A DNA stretch of 64,000 bases from Staphylococcus taiwanensis (GTDB lineage Bacteria; Bacillota; Bacilli; Staphylococcales; Staphylococcaceae): the NCBI GenBank assembly GCA_020544305.1, contig CP058667.1, positions 1 through 64,000 on the forward strand, given 5' to 3'. Below are positions 14,052 to 25,604 of the stretch, piece after piece. Numbering within the stretch: the first letter of the stretch is position 1; the number at the start of each line of letters is the position of its first letter. A program made the translations under genes and the position numbers. The notes below the pieces were generated by a model. That model saw only the letters and a list, made by a program, of their open reading frames with translations. It was not told where the DNA came from and made no database searches.

Positions 14052-15020
14052 ATGACACATTATACGGTAGATACACTAGACTTAGGGAAATTCACAACAG
14101 AATCAGGAGAAACGATTGATCAATTACAATTACGCTATGAACATGTAGGTTATTCCGGACAACCGCTCGTAGTAGTATGTCATGCGTTGACCGGTAATCA
14201 TTTAACGTATGGCACAGATGAACAGCCAGGCTGGTGGCGTGAAATTATCGATGGTGGATATATGCCCATACATGATTATCAATTCCTAACTTTCAATGTC
14301 ATAGGTAGTCCATTTGGGTCAAGTTCTCCGTTAACAGATCCTCATTTTCCAAAGCATTTAACGTTAAGAGATATTGTTAAAGCTATTGAAAAGGGTATCC
14401 AAGCACTTGGCTTCAATAAGATTAATATCTTAATCGGTGGTAGTTTAGGCGGCATGCAGGTCATGGAATTACTATATAATCAGCACTTTCAAGTTGATAA
14501 AGCGGTTATCTTAGCAGCTACGGATAAAACGTCGTCTTATAGTCGTGCATTTAATGAAATTGCACGTGAAGCGATCCATATTGGAGGTAAGGAAGGACTT
14601 AGTATTGCACGTCAGTTAGGATTCTTAACCTATCGTTCATCTAAAAGTTACGATCAACGCTTCTCTCCAGATGAAGTGGTCAGTTATCAGCGCCATCAAG
14701 GAAATAAATTCAAAGAAACATATGATTTGTCATGTTATTTAACCATGTTAAATGTGCTAGACAGTCACAATATTGATCGTGGACGTGACGATGTCGATGA
14801 GGTATTCCAAACACTAGATACTAAAGTTTTAACCATGGGCTTTACGGATGATTTATTATATCCAGATGATCAAGTAAGAGCAGTAGGGGAGCGATTTAAA
14901 TATCATCGCCATTTCTTTGTGCCAGACAACGTTGGACATGATGGATTTTTATTGAATTTTAACGACTGGGCACCTAATTTGTATCACTTTTTAAAAGTAA
15001 CGAATTTCAAGCGTAAATAA
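14052..15020 (+). CDS. metX: Homoserine O-acetyltransferase (MetX, alpha/beta hydrolase)
   Basis: Transfers an acetyl group to homoserine in methionine synthesis. The 322-aa alpha/beta-hydrolase shows the nucleophile elbow GGSLGGM with Ser131, the early CHALTGN motif, an acid residue in DDLLYPDDQ and the catalytic His in NVGHDGFLL. AAAGGAGG precedes ATG 14052 at good spacing. It stands alone under the SAM-I riboswitch. A succinyl-transferase activity is possible in this family; acetyl is the usual staphylococcal annotation. Confidence 0.92.
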   Translation: MTHYTVDTLDLGKFTTESGETIDQLQLRYEHVGYSGQPLVVVCHALTGNHLTYGTDEQPGWWREIIDGGYMPIHDYQFLTFNVIGSPFGSSSPLTDPHFPKHLTLRDIVKAIEKGIQALGFNKINILIGGSLGGMQVMELLYNQHFQVDKAVILAATDKTSSYSRAFNEIAREAIHIGGKEGLSIARQLGFLTYRSSKSYDQRFSPDEVVSYQRHQGNKFKETYDLSCYLTMLNVLDSHNIDRGRDDVDEVFQTLDTKVLTMGFTDDLLYPDDQVRAVGERFKYHRHFFVPDNVGHDGFLLNFNDWAPNLYHFLKVTNFKRK

Positions 15021-15155
15021 TTGAAGCGGATACAATGCTTTAGATGCTTAGTTTAGCTCATATTGATAGATAAATGCTTGGTCTTAGCTATTTGTTTTAA
15101 TTTTGCTTAGAGGTTAAAATAGAAGTTATAGTCAAAAAGTATAGGAGTGGCGAAT

Positions 15156-16067
15156 GTGTTTTCAAAAGTACATCCTAAAGCAACCATTATAGGAACTATT
15201 GCACTTGTTATTGTTGCTTTAGTTACGTATGTATCACCAGTAATTGGAATGATTCTATGTTTATTCGCTACAATTCCAGGTATTATTCTATGGAACAAGT
15301 CTATTCCATCCTTTGGAATTGGAGCTTTAGTCACAGTAATCTTAACCACGTTATTAGGTAATACATTTGTATTAAGTGCCATGATTTTAGTTTTATTACT
15401 TAGCTTTATTATTGGCCAATTATTGAAAGAACGTGCTTCTAAAGAACGCATCTTATATATTGCAACTACATATATGAGCATATTTACTTTAGTCGCATTT
15501 ATGCTATTACAAACGTTCAAAAAGATACCTAGCGCAACGACATTAATTAAGCCGTTTAAAGATGCAATGCATAATGCGATTGTGATGTCAGGTGTGGAAT
15601 CTGATTATAAAACTATCTTAGAAGAAACTTTCCGCCAAATGGCAGTTCAACTTCCAAGTTTTATCATTATCACTATCTTTATTTTTATCTTAATTAATTT
15701 AGTAATTACATTTCCAATTCTTCGTAAATTTAAAGTAGCTACACCCATTTTTAAACCATTGTTTGCTTGGCAACTGAATCGCTCATTATTGTGGATATAT
15801 ATGATTGTCCTATTATGCGTAATGTTTGCAACTCAGCCAAGTACTTTCCAGAGTATCGTATTAAATTTCGAAGTTGTGTTATCATTACTCATGTATATCC
15901 AAGGATTGAGCTTAATTCATTTCTTTGGTAAAGCAAAACGTATGCCAAATGCAGTAACAATATTATTGATGGTCGTGGGGACAATTATCACACCGGCAAC
16001 GCATATTATCTCGTTACTTGGGGTACTTGATTTAGGAATTAATTTAAAACGAATGATTAAAAAATGA
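15156..16067 (+). CDS. DUF2232 (YybS-like) integral membrane protein
   Basis: Polytopic membrane protein of unknown function that sits upstream of gdpP in staphylococci and bacilli. The 303-aa product has about eight hydrophobic segments and no catalytic motif I recognise. I choose GTG 15156 (MFSKVHPKAT), with AGGAG at 15143-15147 placed 8 nt before it; the in-frame GTG at 15147 overlaps that site. gdpP follows 27 nt later, so the two are probably co-transcribed with rplI. Confidence 0.85.
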   Translation: MFSKVHPKATIIGTIALVIVALVTYVSPVIGMILCLFATIPGIILWNKSIPSFGIGALVTVILTTLLGNTFVLSAMILVLLLSFIIGQLLKERASKERILYIATTYMSIFTLVAFMLLQTFKKIPSATTLIKPFKDAMHNAIVMSGVESDYKTILEETFRQMAVQLPSFIIITIFIFILINLVITFPILRKFKVATPIFKPLFAWQLNRSLLWIYMIVLLCVMFATQPSTFQSIVLNFEVVLSLLMYIQGLSLIHFFGKAKRMPNAVTILLMVVGTIITPATHIISLLGVLDLGINLKRMIKK

Positions 16068-16094
16068 CTTTAAAAAGTGAATAGAGGTGTAATA

Positions 16095-18062
16095 ATGAAC
16101 CGTCAATCCACTAAGAAGGCACTCTTAATACCTTATATTTTGATGGTACTTACTGCGATAGCGCTCGTGGTCGTCTGGTTTATCTTTAAACCATTAATCG
16201 CCACAATTGCTGCTGCTATTTTAGTCGTGATGATTATTATTAGCATATTGTTAGTAAGAAAAGCCTTATTAAAAATGGATAATTATGTGGATAATTTAAG
16301 TGGTCACGTTTCGGCAGGTAGTAACAAAGCAATCAAACGCTTGCCGATTGGTATGGTTGTACTTGACGCTGACGATCATATTGAATGGATTAACCAATTT
16401 ATGTCTGAACACTTAGAAACGAATGTCATCTCAGAACCAGTCAACGAAGTATTTCCAAATATTTTAAAGCAACTTGAAAAGGTCCAAGAAGTTGAAATCG
16501 AACATGGACAATATCATTATCATGTGTGCCATTCTGAAGAAGAGAACTGCTTATACTTCTTCGATATTACAGATGAAGTACATACGAATGAATTATATGA
16601 AGAATCGAAACCAATTATTGCAACGCTGTTCTTAGATAACTACGACGAAATTACGCAGAATATGAACGATACACAACGTTCAGAGATCAACTCAATGGTG
16701 ACACGTGTCATAAGTCGTTGGGCATCAGAATATGGTATTTATTTCAAACGTTATAACTCTGACCAGTTCGTCGCATATTTAAATCAAAAAATCTTATCAG
16801 AAATTGAAGAATCGAACTTTGAAATTTTAAGTCAATTGCGTGAAAAGAGTGTCGGTTATCGTGCTCAATTAACACTTAGTATTGGTGTAGGTGAAGGTAC
16901 AGAGAATTTAATCGATTTAGGGGAACTATCACAATCTGGTCTTGATTTAGCCTTAGGTCGTGGTGGTGACCAAGTTGCTATTAAACACATGAATGGTAAC
17001 GTACGTTTCTACGGCGGTAAGACTGACCCTATGGAGAAACGTACACGCGTAAGAGCGCGTGTTATATCTCACGCATTAAAAGATATTTTAACCGAAGGCG
17101 ACAAAGTTATTATTATGGGACATAAACGTCCAGACTTAGATGCGATTGGTGCCGCAATTGGGGTATCACGTTTCGCTCTAATGAATAACTTAGAAGCTTA
17201 TGTCGTGTTAAATGAAGAAGATATCGATCCAACATTACGTCGTGTGATGGACGAAGTCGATAAGAAACCAGAATTGAAAGAGCGTTTCGTCACTTCAGAC
17301 GAAGCTTGGGATATGATGACATCTAAATCAACAATTGTGGTTGTAGATACACACAAACCTGAAATGGTCTTAGATGAAAATATCCTTAATAAAGCAAATC
17401 GTAAGGTAGTTATTGACCACCATAGACGTGGAGAAAGCTTTATTTCAAATCCATTATTGGTTTACATGGAACCATATGCAAGTTCAACAGCTGAGCTTGT
17501 GACTGAGTTACTAGAATATCAACCAACTGAACAACGATTAACACGTTTAGAATCAACAATTATGTACGCAGGTATTATTGTTGATACACGTAACTTTACA
17601 TTACGTACAGGTTCAAGAACGTTTGATGCAGCAAGTTATTTACGTGCACATGGTGCGGATACCATCTTAACGCAACATTTCTTAAAAGATGATGTTGATA
17701 CGTATATTAATCGTTCAGAACTTATCCGAACGGTTGAAGTTCAAGATAATGGTATTGCGATTGCACACGGATCTAATGAAAAAATTTATCATCCCGTTAC
17801 AGTTGCACAAGCTGCGGATGAGTTGTTAAGTTTAGAAGGTATAGAAGCTTCTTATGTTGTAGCTAAACGTGAAGATAACCTTATCGGTATCTCTGCACGT
17901 TCTTTAGGTTCTATTAATGTTCAATTAACGATGGAAGCTTTAGGTGGCGGCGGTCACTTAACAAATGCTGCAACGCAATTGAAAGGCTTATCAATTGAAG
18001 AAGCGATTGAACAATTACAACAAGCAATAACAGAACAAATGAGTAGGAGTGAAGACGCATGA
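16095..18062 (+). CDS. gdpP: Cyclic-di-AMP phosphodiesterase GdpP
   Basis: Hydrolyses c-di-AMP to 5'-pApA; loss raises c-di-AMP and can increase beta-lactam tolerance. The 655-aa protein has two N-terminal membrane helices (about 10-55), a PAS-like domain, a degenerate GGDEF domain (about 170-310) and a DHH/DHHA1 catalytic module ([37 protein letters not shown]). The start is ATG 16095 behind AGAGGTG, giving the S. aureus length; the in-frame GTG 16077 is rejected. It overlaps rplI by 4 nt. The reading frame is intact. Confidence 0.95.
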   Translation: MNRQSTKKALLIPYILMVLTAIALVVVWFIFKPLIATIAAAILVVMIIISILLVRKALLKMDNYVDNLSGHVSAGSNKAIKRLPIGMVVLDADDHIEWINQFMSEHLETNVISEPVNEVFPNILKQLEKVQEVEIEHGQYHYHVCHSEEENCLYFFDITDEVHTNELYEESKPIIATLFLDNYDEITQNMNDTQRSEINSMVTRVISRWASEYGIYFKRYNSDQFVAYLNQKILSEIEESNFEILSQLREKSVGYRAQLTLSIGVGEGTENLIDLGELSQSGLDLALGRGGDQVAIKHMNGNVRFYGGKTDPMEKRTRVRARVISHALKDILTEGDKVIIMGHKRPDLDAIGAAIGVSRFALMNNLEAYVVLNEEDIDPTLRRVMDEVDKKPELKERFVTSDEAWDMMTSKSTIVVVDTHKPEMVLDENILNKANRKVVIDHHRRGESFISNPLLVYMEPYASSTAELVTELLEYQPTEQRLTRLESTIMYAGIIVDTRNFTLRTGSRTFDAASYLRAHGADTILTQHFLKDDVDTYINRSELIRTVEVQDNGIAIAHGSNEKIYHPVTVAQAADELLSLEGIEASYVVAKREDNLIGISARSLGSINVQLTMEALGGGGHLTNAATQLKGLSIEEAIEQLQQAITEQMSRSEDA

Positions 18063-18505
18063 AAGTAATTTTCACACAAGATGTTAAAGGTAAAGGTAAA
18101 AAAGGCGAAATTAAAGATGTACCAGTAGGTTATGCAAATAACTTTTTAATTAAAAATAACTATGCTGTTGAGGCAACTCCTGGTAATTTAAAACAATTAG
18201 AACAACAAAATAAACGTGCTGAAGCGGATAGACAACAAGAAATTGATGACGCTAAAGCATTAAAAGCGAAATTAGAAGATATTGAAGTTGAAGTAAGTGC
18301 GAAAACTGGTGAAGGCGGTAAATTGTTCGGTTCTGTAAGTACGAAACAAATTGCTGAAGCGCTTAAAGCACAACACGATATTAAAATTGATAAACGTAAA
18401 ATGGATTTACCTCAAGGTATCCATGCGTTAGGTTATACGAATGTACCTGTTAAATTAGATAAAGAGGTTGAAGGTACAATTCGCGTTCATACAGTAGAGA
18501 AATAA
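18059..18505 (+). CDS. rplI: 50S ribosomal protein L9
   Basis: L1-stalk-proximal ribosomal protein with two globular domains joined by a long helix. The 148-aa length and start [20 protein letters not shown] are standard. The ATG overlaps the gdpP stop, so it is translated from the gdpP transcript. A very long imperfect hairpin (18527-18698) follows. Confidence 0.97.
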   Translation: MKVIFTQDVKGKGKKGEIKDVPVGYANNFLIKNNYAVEATPGNLKQLEQQNKRAEADRQQEIDDAKALKAKLEDIEVEVSAKTGEGGKLFGSVSTKQIAEALKAQHDIKIDKRKMDLPQGIHALGYTNVPVKLDKEVEGTIRVHTVEK

Positions 18506-18526
18506 GTTTTCCTTTCCTAGCGGAAA

Positions 18527-18698
18527 GAAATTTTGTTGGTTGGCTTTTAACTACGCTTAGGTTGATACGCTTTCCCAGGGTACAGTTTTAGCCAGAATTA
18601 CCTCATAGATAAATCTGTGGGTAATTCTAAGGTCTTCAACTTGTACTGTTCCCTCGGGAGTCTTTCAACTACGCTTCGTTAGCCAACCACAAAATTTC
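18527..18698. repeat. Long imperfect hairpin downstream of rplI
   Basis: The outer arms pair over 18 of 19 positions (18527-18545 with 18681-18698). Inside, CCCAGGG/CCCTCGGG and AGAATTACC/GGTAATTCT arms continue the fold, giving a hairpin of about 170 nt. It belongs by composition and CGCTTTCC/CTACGCTTCG words to the palindromic family seen at 18857, 27730 and 49532. It may act as the rplI terminator or 3' stabiliser. No gene is seen between 18506 and 19061. Confidence 0.75.
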
Positions 18699-18856
18699 TC
18701 TTTTTCTAAAAAGAATTTACTATTTTATCTTAAGTGGAATTCTTCAAAATAGTAATTTTAAAAATAAAGTTATTATTTAACTTGAAAAAGTAAAACAAGT
18801 TTTTAATTTTAATTGCTAATTATAATAATTTGGGAAGATAAGTAACTCAAACAAAT

Positions 18857-18988
18857 AATTCTAAGATAAATAACGCAGCGTAGTTGTGAGACTCCTAGTG
18901 GAAAAGAAAGAGTCTCAAGACTACAGGCTTGAGCCTTTCTCACAGGAAAGCGAAACAACTTAAGCAAGTGACCATTTATCTTAGAATT
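18857..18988. repeat. Second palindromic element before dnaB
   Basis: Outer arms AATTCTAAGATAAAT (18857-18871) and ATTTATCTTAGAATT (18974-18988) are perfect inverse copies. Inner arms include GTAGTTGTGAGACTCCTAG and the GGCTTGAGCC-CTTTCTCACAGGAAAGCG core, which matches on the opposite strand unit C of the walI-walJ array (27911-27947). Confidence 0.75.
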
Positions 18989-19061
18989 AAAATTTAATTA
19001 AACAATGTTGCACTGTGTTTGAGAAATTTTAGATGGATTGGATTTAGAGGTGTAATGATTA

Positions 19062-20459
19062 ATGGATAATATGTACGAACAAAAACAAATGCCCCATAAT
19101 AATGAAGCTGAACAATCTGTCTTAGGTGCAATTATTTTAGATCCACAATTAATTAATTCGACTCAGGAGGTACTGCTTCCTGAGTCCTTTTACAGAGGTG
19201 CCCACCAACACATCTTCAGAGCGATGATGAATCTAAATGAAGATGGTAGTGAAATTGATGTCGTTACGTTAATGGATCAATTAACTAAAGAAGGCACGTT
19301 GAGTGAAGCTGGTGGTCCTCAATATTTAGCGGAACTCTCTAATAATGTGCCAACGACACGAAATATTCAGTATTATACAAATATCGTCGCTAATCACGCG
19401 TTAAAGCGTAGATTAATTCAAACTGCAGATAGTATCGCAAATGATGGTTACGATAATGAACTTGAATTAGATGCAATTTTAAGTGATGCGGAACGTCGTA
19501 TTCTGGAATTATCATCTAATCGTCAAAGCGATGGATTCAAAGATATTAGAGATGTCCTTGGACAAGTTTATGAAACAGCTGAAGAGCTTGATCAAAATAG
19601 TGGGCAAACGCCTGGTATTCCTACCGGGTACCGTGATTTAGATCAAATGACAGCTGGATTTAACCGTAACGATTTAATTATCTTAGCAGCGCGTCCTTCA
19701 GTAGGTAAGACTGCCTTCGCTCTTAATATCGCACAAAAGGTAGCTACACATGAAGACAGCTATACAGTCGGTATCTTCTCACTTGAGATGGGTGCGGACC
19801 AATTAGCCACACGTATGATTTGTAGTTCTGGTAACGTTGACTCTAACCGTTTAAGAACAGGTACAATGACTGAAGAGGATTGGAATCGTTTTACGATTGC
19901 GGTTGGTAAGTTATCACGAACTAAGATTTTTATCGATGATACACCTGGTATTCGTATTACAGATTTACGTTCTAAATGTCGTCGTTTAAAACAAGAACAC
20001 GGTTTAGATATGATTGTGATTGACTATCTACAATTGATTCAAGGTAGTGGGTCACGCTTCTCTGATAACAGACAACAAGAAGTATCGGAAATTTCACGTA
20101 CATTAAAAGCGATTGCGCGTGAATTAGAGTGTCCAGTTATCGCATTGAGTCAGTTGTCTCGTGGTGTTGAACAACGTCAAGACAAACGTCCAATGATGAG
20201 TGATATTCGTGAATCTGGTTCTATCGAGCAAGATGCGGATATTGTCGCATTCTTATATCGTGACGATTATTACAATCGTGGCGAAGGTGAAGATGACGAT
20301 GATGCTGGTTTCGAGCCACCAACTAATGATGAAAATGGTGAAATCGAAATCATCATTGCTAAACAACGTAACGGCCCAACAGGTACCGTGAAGTTACACT
20401 TTATGAAACAATACAATAAATTTACAGATATTGATTATGCACATGCTGAAATGTCATAA
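19062..20459 (+). CDS. dnaB: Replicative DNA helicase DnaB
   Basis: Hexameric 5'-3' helicase of the replisome (called DnaC in B. subtilis). The 465-aa protein has the N-terminal DnaG-interacting domain (about 1-110) and a RecA-like domain with Walker A ARPSVGKTAFA, the IVIDYLQLI Walker B and the DIRESGSIEQDAD segment. AGAGGTG precedes the ATG. A clear terminator follows at 20483. Confidence 0.97.
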   Translation: MDNMYEQKQMPHNNEAEQSVLGAIILDPQLINSTQEVLLPESFYRGAHQHIFRAMMNLNEDGSEIDVVTLMDQLTKEGTLSEAGGPQYLAELSNNVPTTRNIQYYTNIVANHALKRRLIQTADSIANDGYDNELELDAILSDAERRILELSSNRQSDGFKDIRDVLGQVYETAEELDQNSGQTPGIPTGYRDLDQMTAGFNRNDLIILAARPSVGKTAFALNIAQKVATHEDSYTVGIFSLEMGADQLATRMICSSGNVDSNRLRTGTMTEEDWNRFTIAVGKLSRTKIFIDDTPGIRITDLRSKCRRLKQEHGLDMIVIDYLQLIQGSGSRFSDNRQQEVSEISRTLKAIARELECPVIALSQLSRGVEQRQDKRPMMSDIRESGSIEQDADIVAFLYRDDYYNRGEGEDDDDAGFEPPTNDENGEIEIIIAKQRNGPTGTVKLHFMKQYNKFTDIDYAHAEMS

Positions 20460-20482
20460 ACAATTTTTGAAAATATTTTTTT

Positions 20483-20525
20483 ACCGTACATTTTGTTTTT
20501 AAATATAATGAATGTACGGTTTTTA
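20483..20525 (+). terminator. Terminator after dnaB
   Basis: A 10-bp perfect stem ACCGTACATT/AATGTACGGT (20483-20492 and 20511-20520) followed by T-rich sequence. The remaining gap to purA shows no gene. Confidence 0.85.
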
Positions 20526-20750
20526 TTTTATTTTGAGAATGCTTTTTTCTTTGAAGTATGTATACTAGTTTTTATCTGATAACCAACAAAATACTACCAA
20601 TACAAGGATTTGAAGTATTTAATGATGAAAATCATTTTCAAGAATAAAAATACTATATATGAAATTTAATGTTCGATTTTTATTTGCATTATGTGGTTTG
20701 TATTGATAGAATACTTAATGGTTAATTGAGAAAACTTTGGAGGTGCTCAC

Positions 20751-22034
20751 ATGTCATCAATCGTAGTAGTTGGGACACAATGGGGAGACGAAGGTAAAGG
20801 TAAAATTACAGATTTCTTAGCGGAACAAGCAGATGTTATTGCGCGTTTTTCAGGTGGTAATAACGCAGGTCACACAATTCAATTTGGCGGAGAAACATAC
20901 AAATTGCATTTAGTGCCATCAGGTATTTTTTATAAAGATAAATTAGCAGTTATTGGTAATGGTGTGGTTGTAGACCCAGTTGCATTATTAAAAGAATTAG
21001 ACGGTTTAAATGAACGTGGTGTATCTACTTCAAACTTACGTATTTCTAACCGTGCACAAGTGATTCTTCCATATCATTTAGCACAAGATGAGTACGAAGA
21101 ACGCCGTCGTGGTGATAATAAAATTGGTACAACGAAAAAAGGTATCGGCCCAGCTTATGTAGATAAAGCACAACGTATCGGTATCCGTATGGCTGATTTA
21201 TTAGAAAAAGAAACATTTGAAAGACGTTTAAAAGAAAACATTGAAATTAAAGATGCTTATTTCAAAGGTATGTTTAATGAAGCTTGTCCACGATTCGATG
21301 AAATCTTTGATGAATATTATGCTGCAGGTCAACGTTTAAAAGAGTTTGTTACAGACACAGCTAAAATCTTAGACGACGCTTTTGTAGCTGAAGAAAAAGT
21401 TTTATTTGAAGGTGCTCAAGGTGTGATGTTAGACATCGACCATGGTACATATCCTTTCGTAACTTCAAGTAACCCTGTTGCTGGTAATGTAACAGTTGGT
21501 ACAGGCGTAGGCCCAACTTTCGTATCTAAAGTGATTGGTGTATGTAAAGCATATACATCTCGTGTAGGTGATGGACCATTCCCTACTGAATTATTTGATG
21601 AAGATGGTCACCATATTAGAGAGGTTGGTCGTGAATACGGTACAACAACAGGACGTCCACGTCGTGTAGGTTGGTTCGACTCAGTTGTATTACGTCACTC
21701 TCGTCGTGTAAGTGGTATCACAGACTTATCTATTAACTCTATCGACGTGCTTACAGGTTTAGATACAGTGAAGATTTGTACAGCATACGAATTAGATGGA
21801 GAAGAAATCACAGAATATCCTGCAAACTTAGATCAATTACGTCGTTGTAAACCAATCTTTGAAGAGTTACCAGGATGGAAAGAAGATATCACTGGTTGCC
21901 GTACATTAGAAGAATTACCAGATAATGCACGTAAATACTTAGAACGTATTTCTGAATTATGTAACGTACGCATCTCAATCTTCTCTGTCGGCCCAGACCG
22001 TGACCAAACTAATTTATTAGAACAATTGTGGTAG
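20751..22034 (+). CDS. purA: Adenylosuccinate synthetase
   Basis: GTP-dependent condensation of IMP with aspartate, the first step from IMP to AMP. The 427-aa protein starts with the catalytic [14 protein letters not shown] loop and holds [19 protein letters not shown], and [19 protein letters not shown] precedes ATG 20751. It stands as a single gene; hairpins at 22079-22142 and 22194-22224 follow. Confidence 0.97.
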   Translation: MSSIVVVGTQWGDEGKGKITDFLAEQADVIARFSGGNNAGHTIQFGGETYKLHLVPSGIFYKDKLAVIGNGVVVDPVALLKELDGLNERGVSTSNLRISNRAQVILPYHLAQDEYEERRRGDNKIGTTKKGIGPAYVDKAQRIGIRMADLLEKETFERRLKENIEIKDAYFKGMFNEACPRFDEIFDEYYAAGQRLKEFVTDTAKILDDAFVAEEKVLFEGAQGVMLDIDHGTYPFVTSSNPVAGNVTVGTGVGPTFVSKVIGVCKAYTSRVGDGPFPTELFDEDGHHIREVGREYGTTTGRPRRVGWFDSVVLRHSRRVSGITDLSINSIDVLTGLDTVKICTAYELDGEEITEYPANLDQLRRCKPIFEELPGWKEDITGCRTLEELPDNARKYLERISELCNVRISIFSVGPDRDQTNLLEQLW

Positions 22035-22078
22035 AAAAATGTGCGAAGAAAAGGTGCGAAAGTGAGCGCTTAGGTTGC

Positions 22079-22142
22079 GAACAATTACTAGCATCAAGCA
22101 AAAACTGTTCTTTAGTTTTAGCGCGATGCGTATAATTGTTGA
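22079..22142 (+). other. Imperfect hairpin after purA
   Basis: ACAATTA..GCATC.. pairs with ..GATGC..TAATTGT around an AAACTG/AGTTTT inner arm. It has no T run, so it is not a simple terminator; it could stabilise the purA 3' end. Confidence 0.45.
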
Positions 22143-22193
22143 GCAATCTGCTCACTGTAGCCCGTCTATCATTCCAGAAATATCATTTATTTG

Positions 22194-22224
22194 TAGGCAT
22201 TGATTCGTTCAGTGCCTATTTTTT
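22194..22224 (+). terminator. Terminator downstream of purA
   Basis: Stem TAGGCATTGA/TCAGTGCCTA (22194-22203 and 22209-22218; one G-T pair) followed by T6. Confidence 0.75.
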
Positions 22225-22399
22225 ATACAAATATGAGTGTAAAAAGATTAGAAAATATAGCTTTTGTAACATTGAAACCATTGATATCACAGCATTTTCA
22301 ACAAAAGTTAAGGATTTATAAAAAAATATTAAAATTATGTAAAAAATGTCTTGTCTTCAAAATAAAGCCTGTGCTATAATCTATCTTGTGCTTAAGAAC

Positions 22400-22474
22400 G
22401 GCTCCTTGGTCAAGCGGTTAAGACACCGCCCTTTCACGGCGGTAACACGGGTTCGAGTCCCGTAGGAGTCACCA
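22400..22474 (+). tRNA. tRNA-Glu (anticodon UUC)
   Basis: Cloverleaf is readable: acceptor GGCTCCT/AGGAGTC, anticodon stem CCGCC-CTTTCAC-GGCGG with TTC, T-loop GGTTCGAGTCC and encoded CCA at 22472-22474. Seven bases separate it from tRNA-Asp, so both come from one transcript. Confidence 0.95.
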
Positions 22475-22481
22475 TTTTTTA

Positions 22482-22554
22482 GGTCTCGTAGTGTAGCGGT
22501 TAACACGCCTGCCTGTCACGCAGGAGATCGCGGGTTCGATTCCCGTCGAGACCG
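22482..22554 (+). tRNA. tRNA-Asp (anticodon GUC)
   Basis: Acceptor GGTCTCG/CGAGACC, anticodon stem CCTGC-CTGTCAC-GCAGG with GTC, T-arm CGGGTTCGATTCCCG, discriminator G22554. The CCA end is not encoded. Confidence 0.95.
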
Positions 22555-22558
22555 TATT

Positions 22559-22588
22559 GCTTATCCAAAAGGATAGGCATTTTTTTTA
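22559..22588 (+). terminator. Terminator of the tRNA-Glu/tRNA-Asp transcript
   Basis: Stem GCTTATCC/GGATAGGC with AAAA loop, then a run of eight or more T. Confidence 0.85.
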
Positions 22589-23063
22589 TATTTTTATCCC
22601 CACTTAGTAGTTCAATTATTTTTCTTCAAGCTTTAAATGTTTTAATTCAATTCCCATATCGTTGATTATCTTGAAAAATTTTTTGCGTTACAAAATGATG
22701 ACGACGCAATAAAATCTTAATATTCACGCCTAATTTAATATTGAAATGTTGTCATTGTGACGATGAACGCTATTATATATTTGTAATAATCTGCAAATTA
22801 GGCATCACTACGACTTTTGTACCGTATTCAAAGGGTCCAACATATTTGTAATATTAAATTAGAGTGGTAAACTTTAAACTAATATTATTCTATAATTTTA
22901 AATATGAAAATAGAATTACATGAATATTAATGGTAAATTATATAGTAGGCTAATATGCGCGAATAACTTATTTAAACGCATCAAATCGCAGTTTAATCTT
23001 TACCAAATTATATAAACTAATATTGAAATATAGAACTACAAATTGAGAAATGAGGTTTATAAT
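22589..23063. other. Non-coding spacer upstream of walR
   Basis: About 475 bp, AT-rich, with no supported gene. It must contain the walRKHI promoter. I could not pick a paired -35/-10 with confidence. Confidence 0.5.
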
Positions 23064-23765
23064 ATGGCAAGAAAAGTTGTTGTTGTAGATGACGAAAAGC
23101 CAATTGCGGACATCCTAGAATTTAATTTGAAAAAAGAAGGTTACGATGTTTACTGTGCTTATGATGGTAATGATGCAGTGGACTTAATTTATGAAGAAGA
23201 ACCAGATATCGTTTTATTAGACATTATGCTACCTGGTCGTGACGGTATGGAAGTGTGCCGTGAAGTTCGTAAAAAATTCGAAATGCCTATCATTATGTTA
23301 ACAGCGAAAGACTCAGAAATTGATAAAGTATTAGGTCTTGAACTTGGTGCAGACGACTATGTGACGAAACCGTTCAGTACACGTGAATTAATCGCACGTG
23401 TGAAAGCGAATTTACGTCGTCATTATTCACAACCAGCGCAAGAAGTAAGCGGTACGACTAATGAAATTACAATTAAAGATATTGTAATCTATCCAGACGC
23501 TTATTCAATTAAAAAACGTGGCGAAGACATTGAATTAACACATCGTGAATTCGAACTCTTCCATTACCTTTCAAAACATATGGGTCAAGTCATGACACGT
23601 GAACATTTATTACAAACAGTATGGGGCTACGATTACTTCGGTGACGTGCGTACTGTAGACGTAACTATTCGTCGTTTACGTGAAAAGATTGAAGACGACC
23701 CTTCACATCCTGAATATATTGTGACACGTAGAGGCGTTGGATACTTCCTCCAACAACACGATTAG
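23064..23765 (+). CDS. walR: Response regulator WalR (YycF)
   Basis: Essential OmpR-family regulator of cell-wall hydrolase genes. The 233-aa protein has a receiver domain (acidic pocket DDE, phospho-acceptor Asp in LLDIMLPG, Thr in MLTAKD, Lys in VTKPF) and a winged-helix DNA-binding domain ([30 protein letters not shown]). The start is ATG 23064 ([10 protein letters not shown]), identical to S. aureus; an in-frame upstream TTG at 23043 has no support. walK follows 12 nt later. Confidence 0.97.
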   Translation: MARKVVVVDDEKPIADILEFNLKKEGYDVYCAYDGNDAVDLIYEEEPDIVLLDIMLPGRDGMEVCREVRKKFEMPIIMLTAKDSEIDKVLGLELGADDYVTKPFSTRELIARVKANLRRHYSQPAQEVSGTTNEITIKDIVIYPDAYSIKKRGEDIELTHREFELFHYLSKHMGQVMTREHLLQTVWGYDYFGDVRTVDVTIRRLREKIEDDPSHPEYIVTRRGVGYFLQQHD

Positions 23766-23777
23766 GAGCTTACGATT

Positions 23778-25604
23778 ATGAAGTGGCTGAAACAGTTACA
23801 ATCCCTTCACACGAAGCTTGTTATTGTCTACGTGTTGCTGATTATTATTGGAATGCAGATTATTGGTCTGTATTTCACTAATAGTCTTGAAAAAGAACTA
23901 ACGAATAACTTCATGAAGAATATTAAGCAATATGCGACACAACTTGAAGTTAATATTGAACGGATTTACAGAGACGATCCATCCAATGCTCAAAAGGAAG
24001 TTCAAAGTTTATTAAATGAGTATGCCAACCGTCAAGAAATTGAAGAAATTCGTTTTATAGATAAAAACCAAATTATCATGGCAACAGCGAAATTATCATC
24101 TCATAATTTGATTAATCAGAAAGTGAATGATAACTCTGTACAGAAGGCTTTGTCATTAGGTGAGCCAAACAGTCATAACGTCTTGAAAGACTATGGTAGT
24201 GGTAAAGAACGAATTTGGATTTACAATTTGCCCGTGAAAAACGGCAATAAGACGATTGGTAATATTTACATAGAATCGAATATTAATGATGTGTATAATC
24301 AACTGAATAACATAAACCAAATCTTTATTATCGGTACAGCTATCTCCCTATTTATCACTGTTATACTAGGGTTCTTCATAGCAAGGACGATTACACGACC
24401 GATTACAGATATGCGTAACCAAACAGTGGAGATGTCTAAAGGGAACTATACCCAACGTGTTAAGATTTATGGTAATGACGAAATCGGTGAACTAGCACTT
24501 GCATTTAATAACTTATCTAAACGTGTGCAAGAAGCACAAGCTAATACAGAAAGTGAGAAACGCCGTTTAGATTCTGTTATCACACATATGAGTGACGGTA
24601 TTATTGCGACAGATAGACGTGGACGTGTACGTATCGTCAATGATATGGCTATTAAAATGCTAGGAATGTCTAAAGAAGATTTAATTGGTTATTACATGTT
24701 AAGTGTATTGAATTTAGAAGATGAATTTTCTTTAGATGAAATTCAAGAAAATAATGATAGTTTCTTATTAGATATGAATGAAGATGAAGGCATTATTGCC
24801 CGAGTGAACTTCAGTACAATTGTGCAAGAAACAGGTTTTGTAACAGGTTATATTGCCGTATTACATGATGTTACGGAACAACAACAAGTTGAACGTGAAC
24901 GTCGTGAATTCGTAGCAAACGTATCGCACGAATTACGTACACCTTTAACATCTATGAACAGTTATATTGAAGCACTTGAAGAAGGTGCATGGAAAGATGA
25001 TAACCTAGCACCATCATTCTTATCTGTCACACGTGAAGAAACAGAACGTATGATTCGTTTGGTCAATGATTTACTTCAATTATCGAAAATGGACAACGAA
25101 TCTGAACAAATCACCAAAGAAATTGTCGACTTTAATATGTTTATTAACAAAATCATTAATCGACATGAAATGGCAGCAAAAGATACGACATTTGTGCGTG
25201 AAATACCAAATCAAACAATCTTTACAGAAATCGATCCAGATAAAATGACACAAGTATTTGATAACGTAATTACAAATGCTATGAAATACTCTCGTGGTGA
25301 GAAACGTGTCGAGTTCCACGTGAAACAGAATGCGTTATATAATCGTATGACTGTACGTATTAAAGATAATGGTATTGGTATACCTATCAATAAAGTGGAT
25401 AAAATCTTCGATCGATTCTACCGTGTTGATAAAGCACGTACACGTAAAATGGGTGGTACTGGTTTAGGTCTAGCGATTTCTAAAGAAATTGTAGAAGCGC
25501 ATAATGGCCGTATTTGGGCAAATAGCGTTGAAGGACAAGGTACATCGATATTTATTACGCTTCCATGTGAAGTTATAGACGATGGTGATTGGGATGAAGA
25601 GTAA
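23778..25604 (+). CDS. walK: Sensor histidine kinase WalK (YycG)
   Basis: Membrane kinase that phosphorylates WalR. The 608-aa protein has TM1 (about 14-34), an extracellular PAS-like domain (about 35-180), TM2 (about 182-204), a HAMP linker, a cytoplasmic PAS domain, the H-box [16 protein letters not shown] and the N/G1/F/G2 ATPase boxes ([30 protein letters not shown]). The reading frame is intact. Its 3' end overlaps the walH start by 11 nt. Confidence 0.97.
   Translation: MKWLKQLQSLHTKLVIVYVLLIIIGMQIIGLYFTNSLEKELTNNFMKNIKQYATQLEVNIERIYRDDPSNAQKEVQSLLNEYANRQEIEEIRFIDKNQIIMATAKLSSHNLINQKVNDNSVQKALSLGEPNSHNVLKDYGSGKERIWIYNLPVKNGNKTIGNIYIESNINDVYNQLNNINQIFIIGTAISLFITVILGFFIARTITRPITDMRNQTVEMSKGNYTQRVKIYGNDEIGELALAFNNLSKRVQEAQANTESEKRRLDSVITHMSDGIIATDRRGRVRIVNDMAIKMLGMSKEDLIGYYMLSVLNLEDEFSLDEIQENNDSFLLDMNEDEGIIARVNFSTIVQETGFVTGYIAVLHDVTEQQQVERERREFVANVSHELRTPLTSMNSYIEALEEGAWKDDNLAPSFLSVTREETERMIRLVNDLLQLSKMDNESEQITKEIVDFNMFINKIINRHEMAAKDTTFVREIPNQTIFTEIDPDKMTQVFDNVITNAMKYSRGEKRVEFHVKQNALYNRMTVRIKDNGIGIPINKVDKIFDRFYRVDKARTRKMGGTGLGLAISKEIVEAHNGRIWANSVEGQGTSIFITLPCEVIDDGDWDEE

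Noticed and set aside
22136..22321. 61-aa ORF after purA
   Set aside because: No ribosome site; it runs through a terminator hairpin and has no recognisable features.
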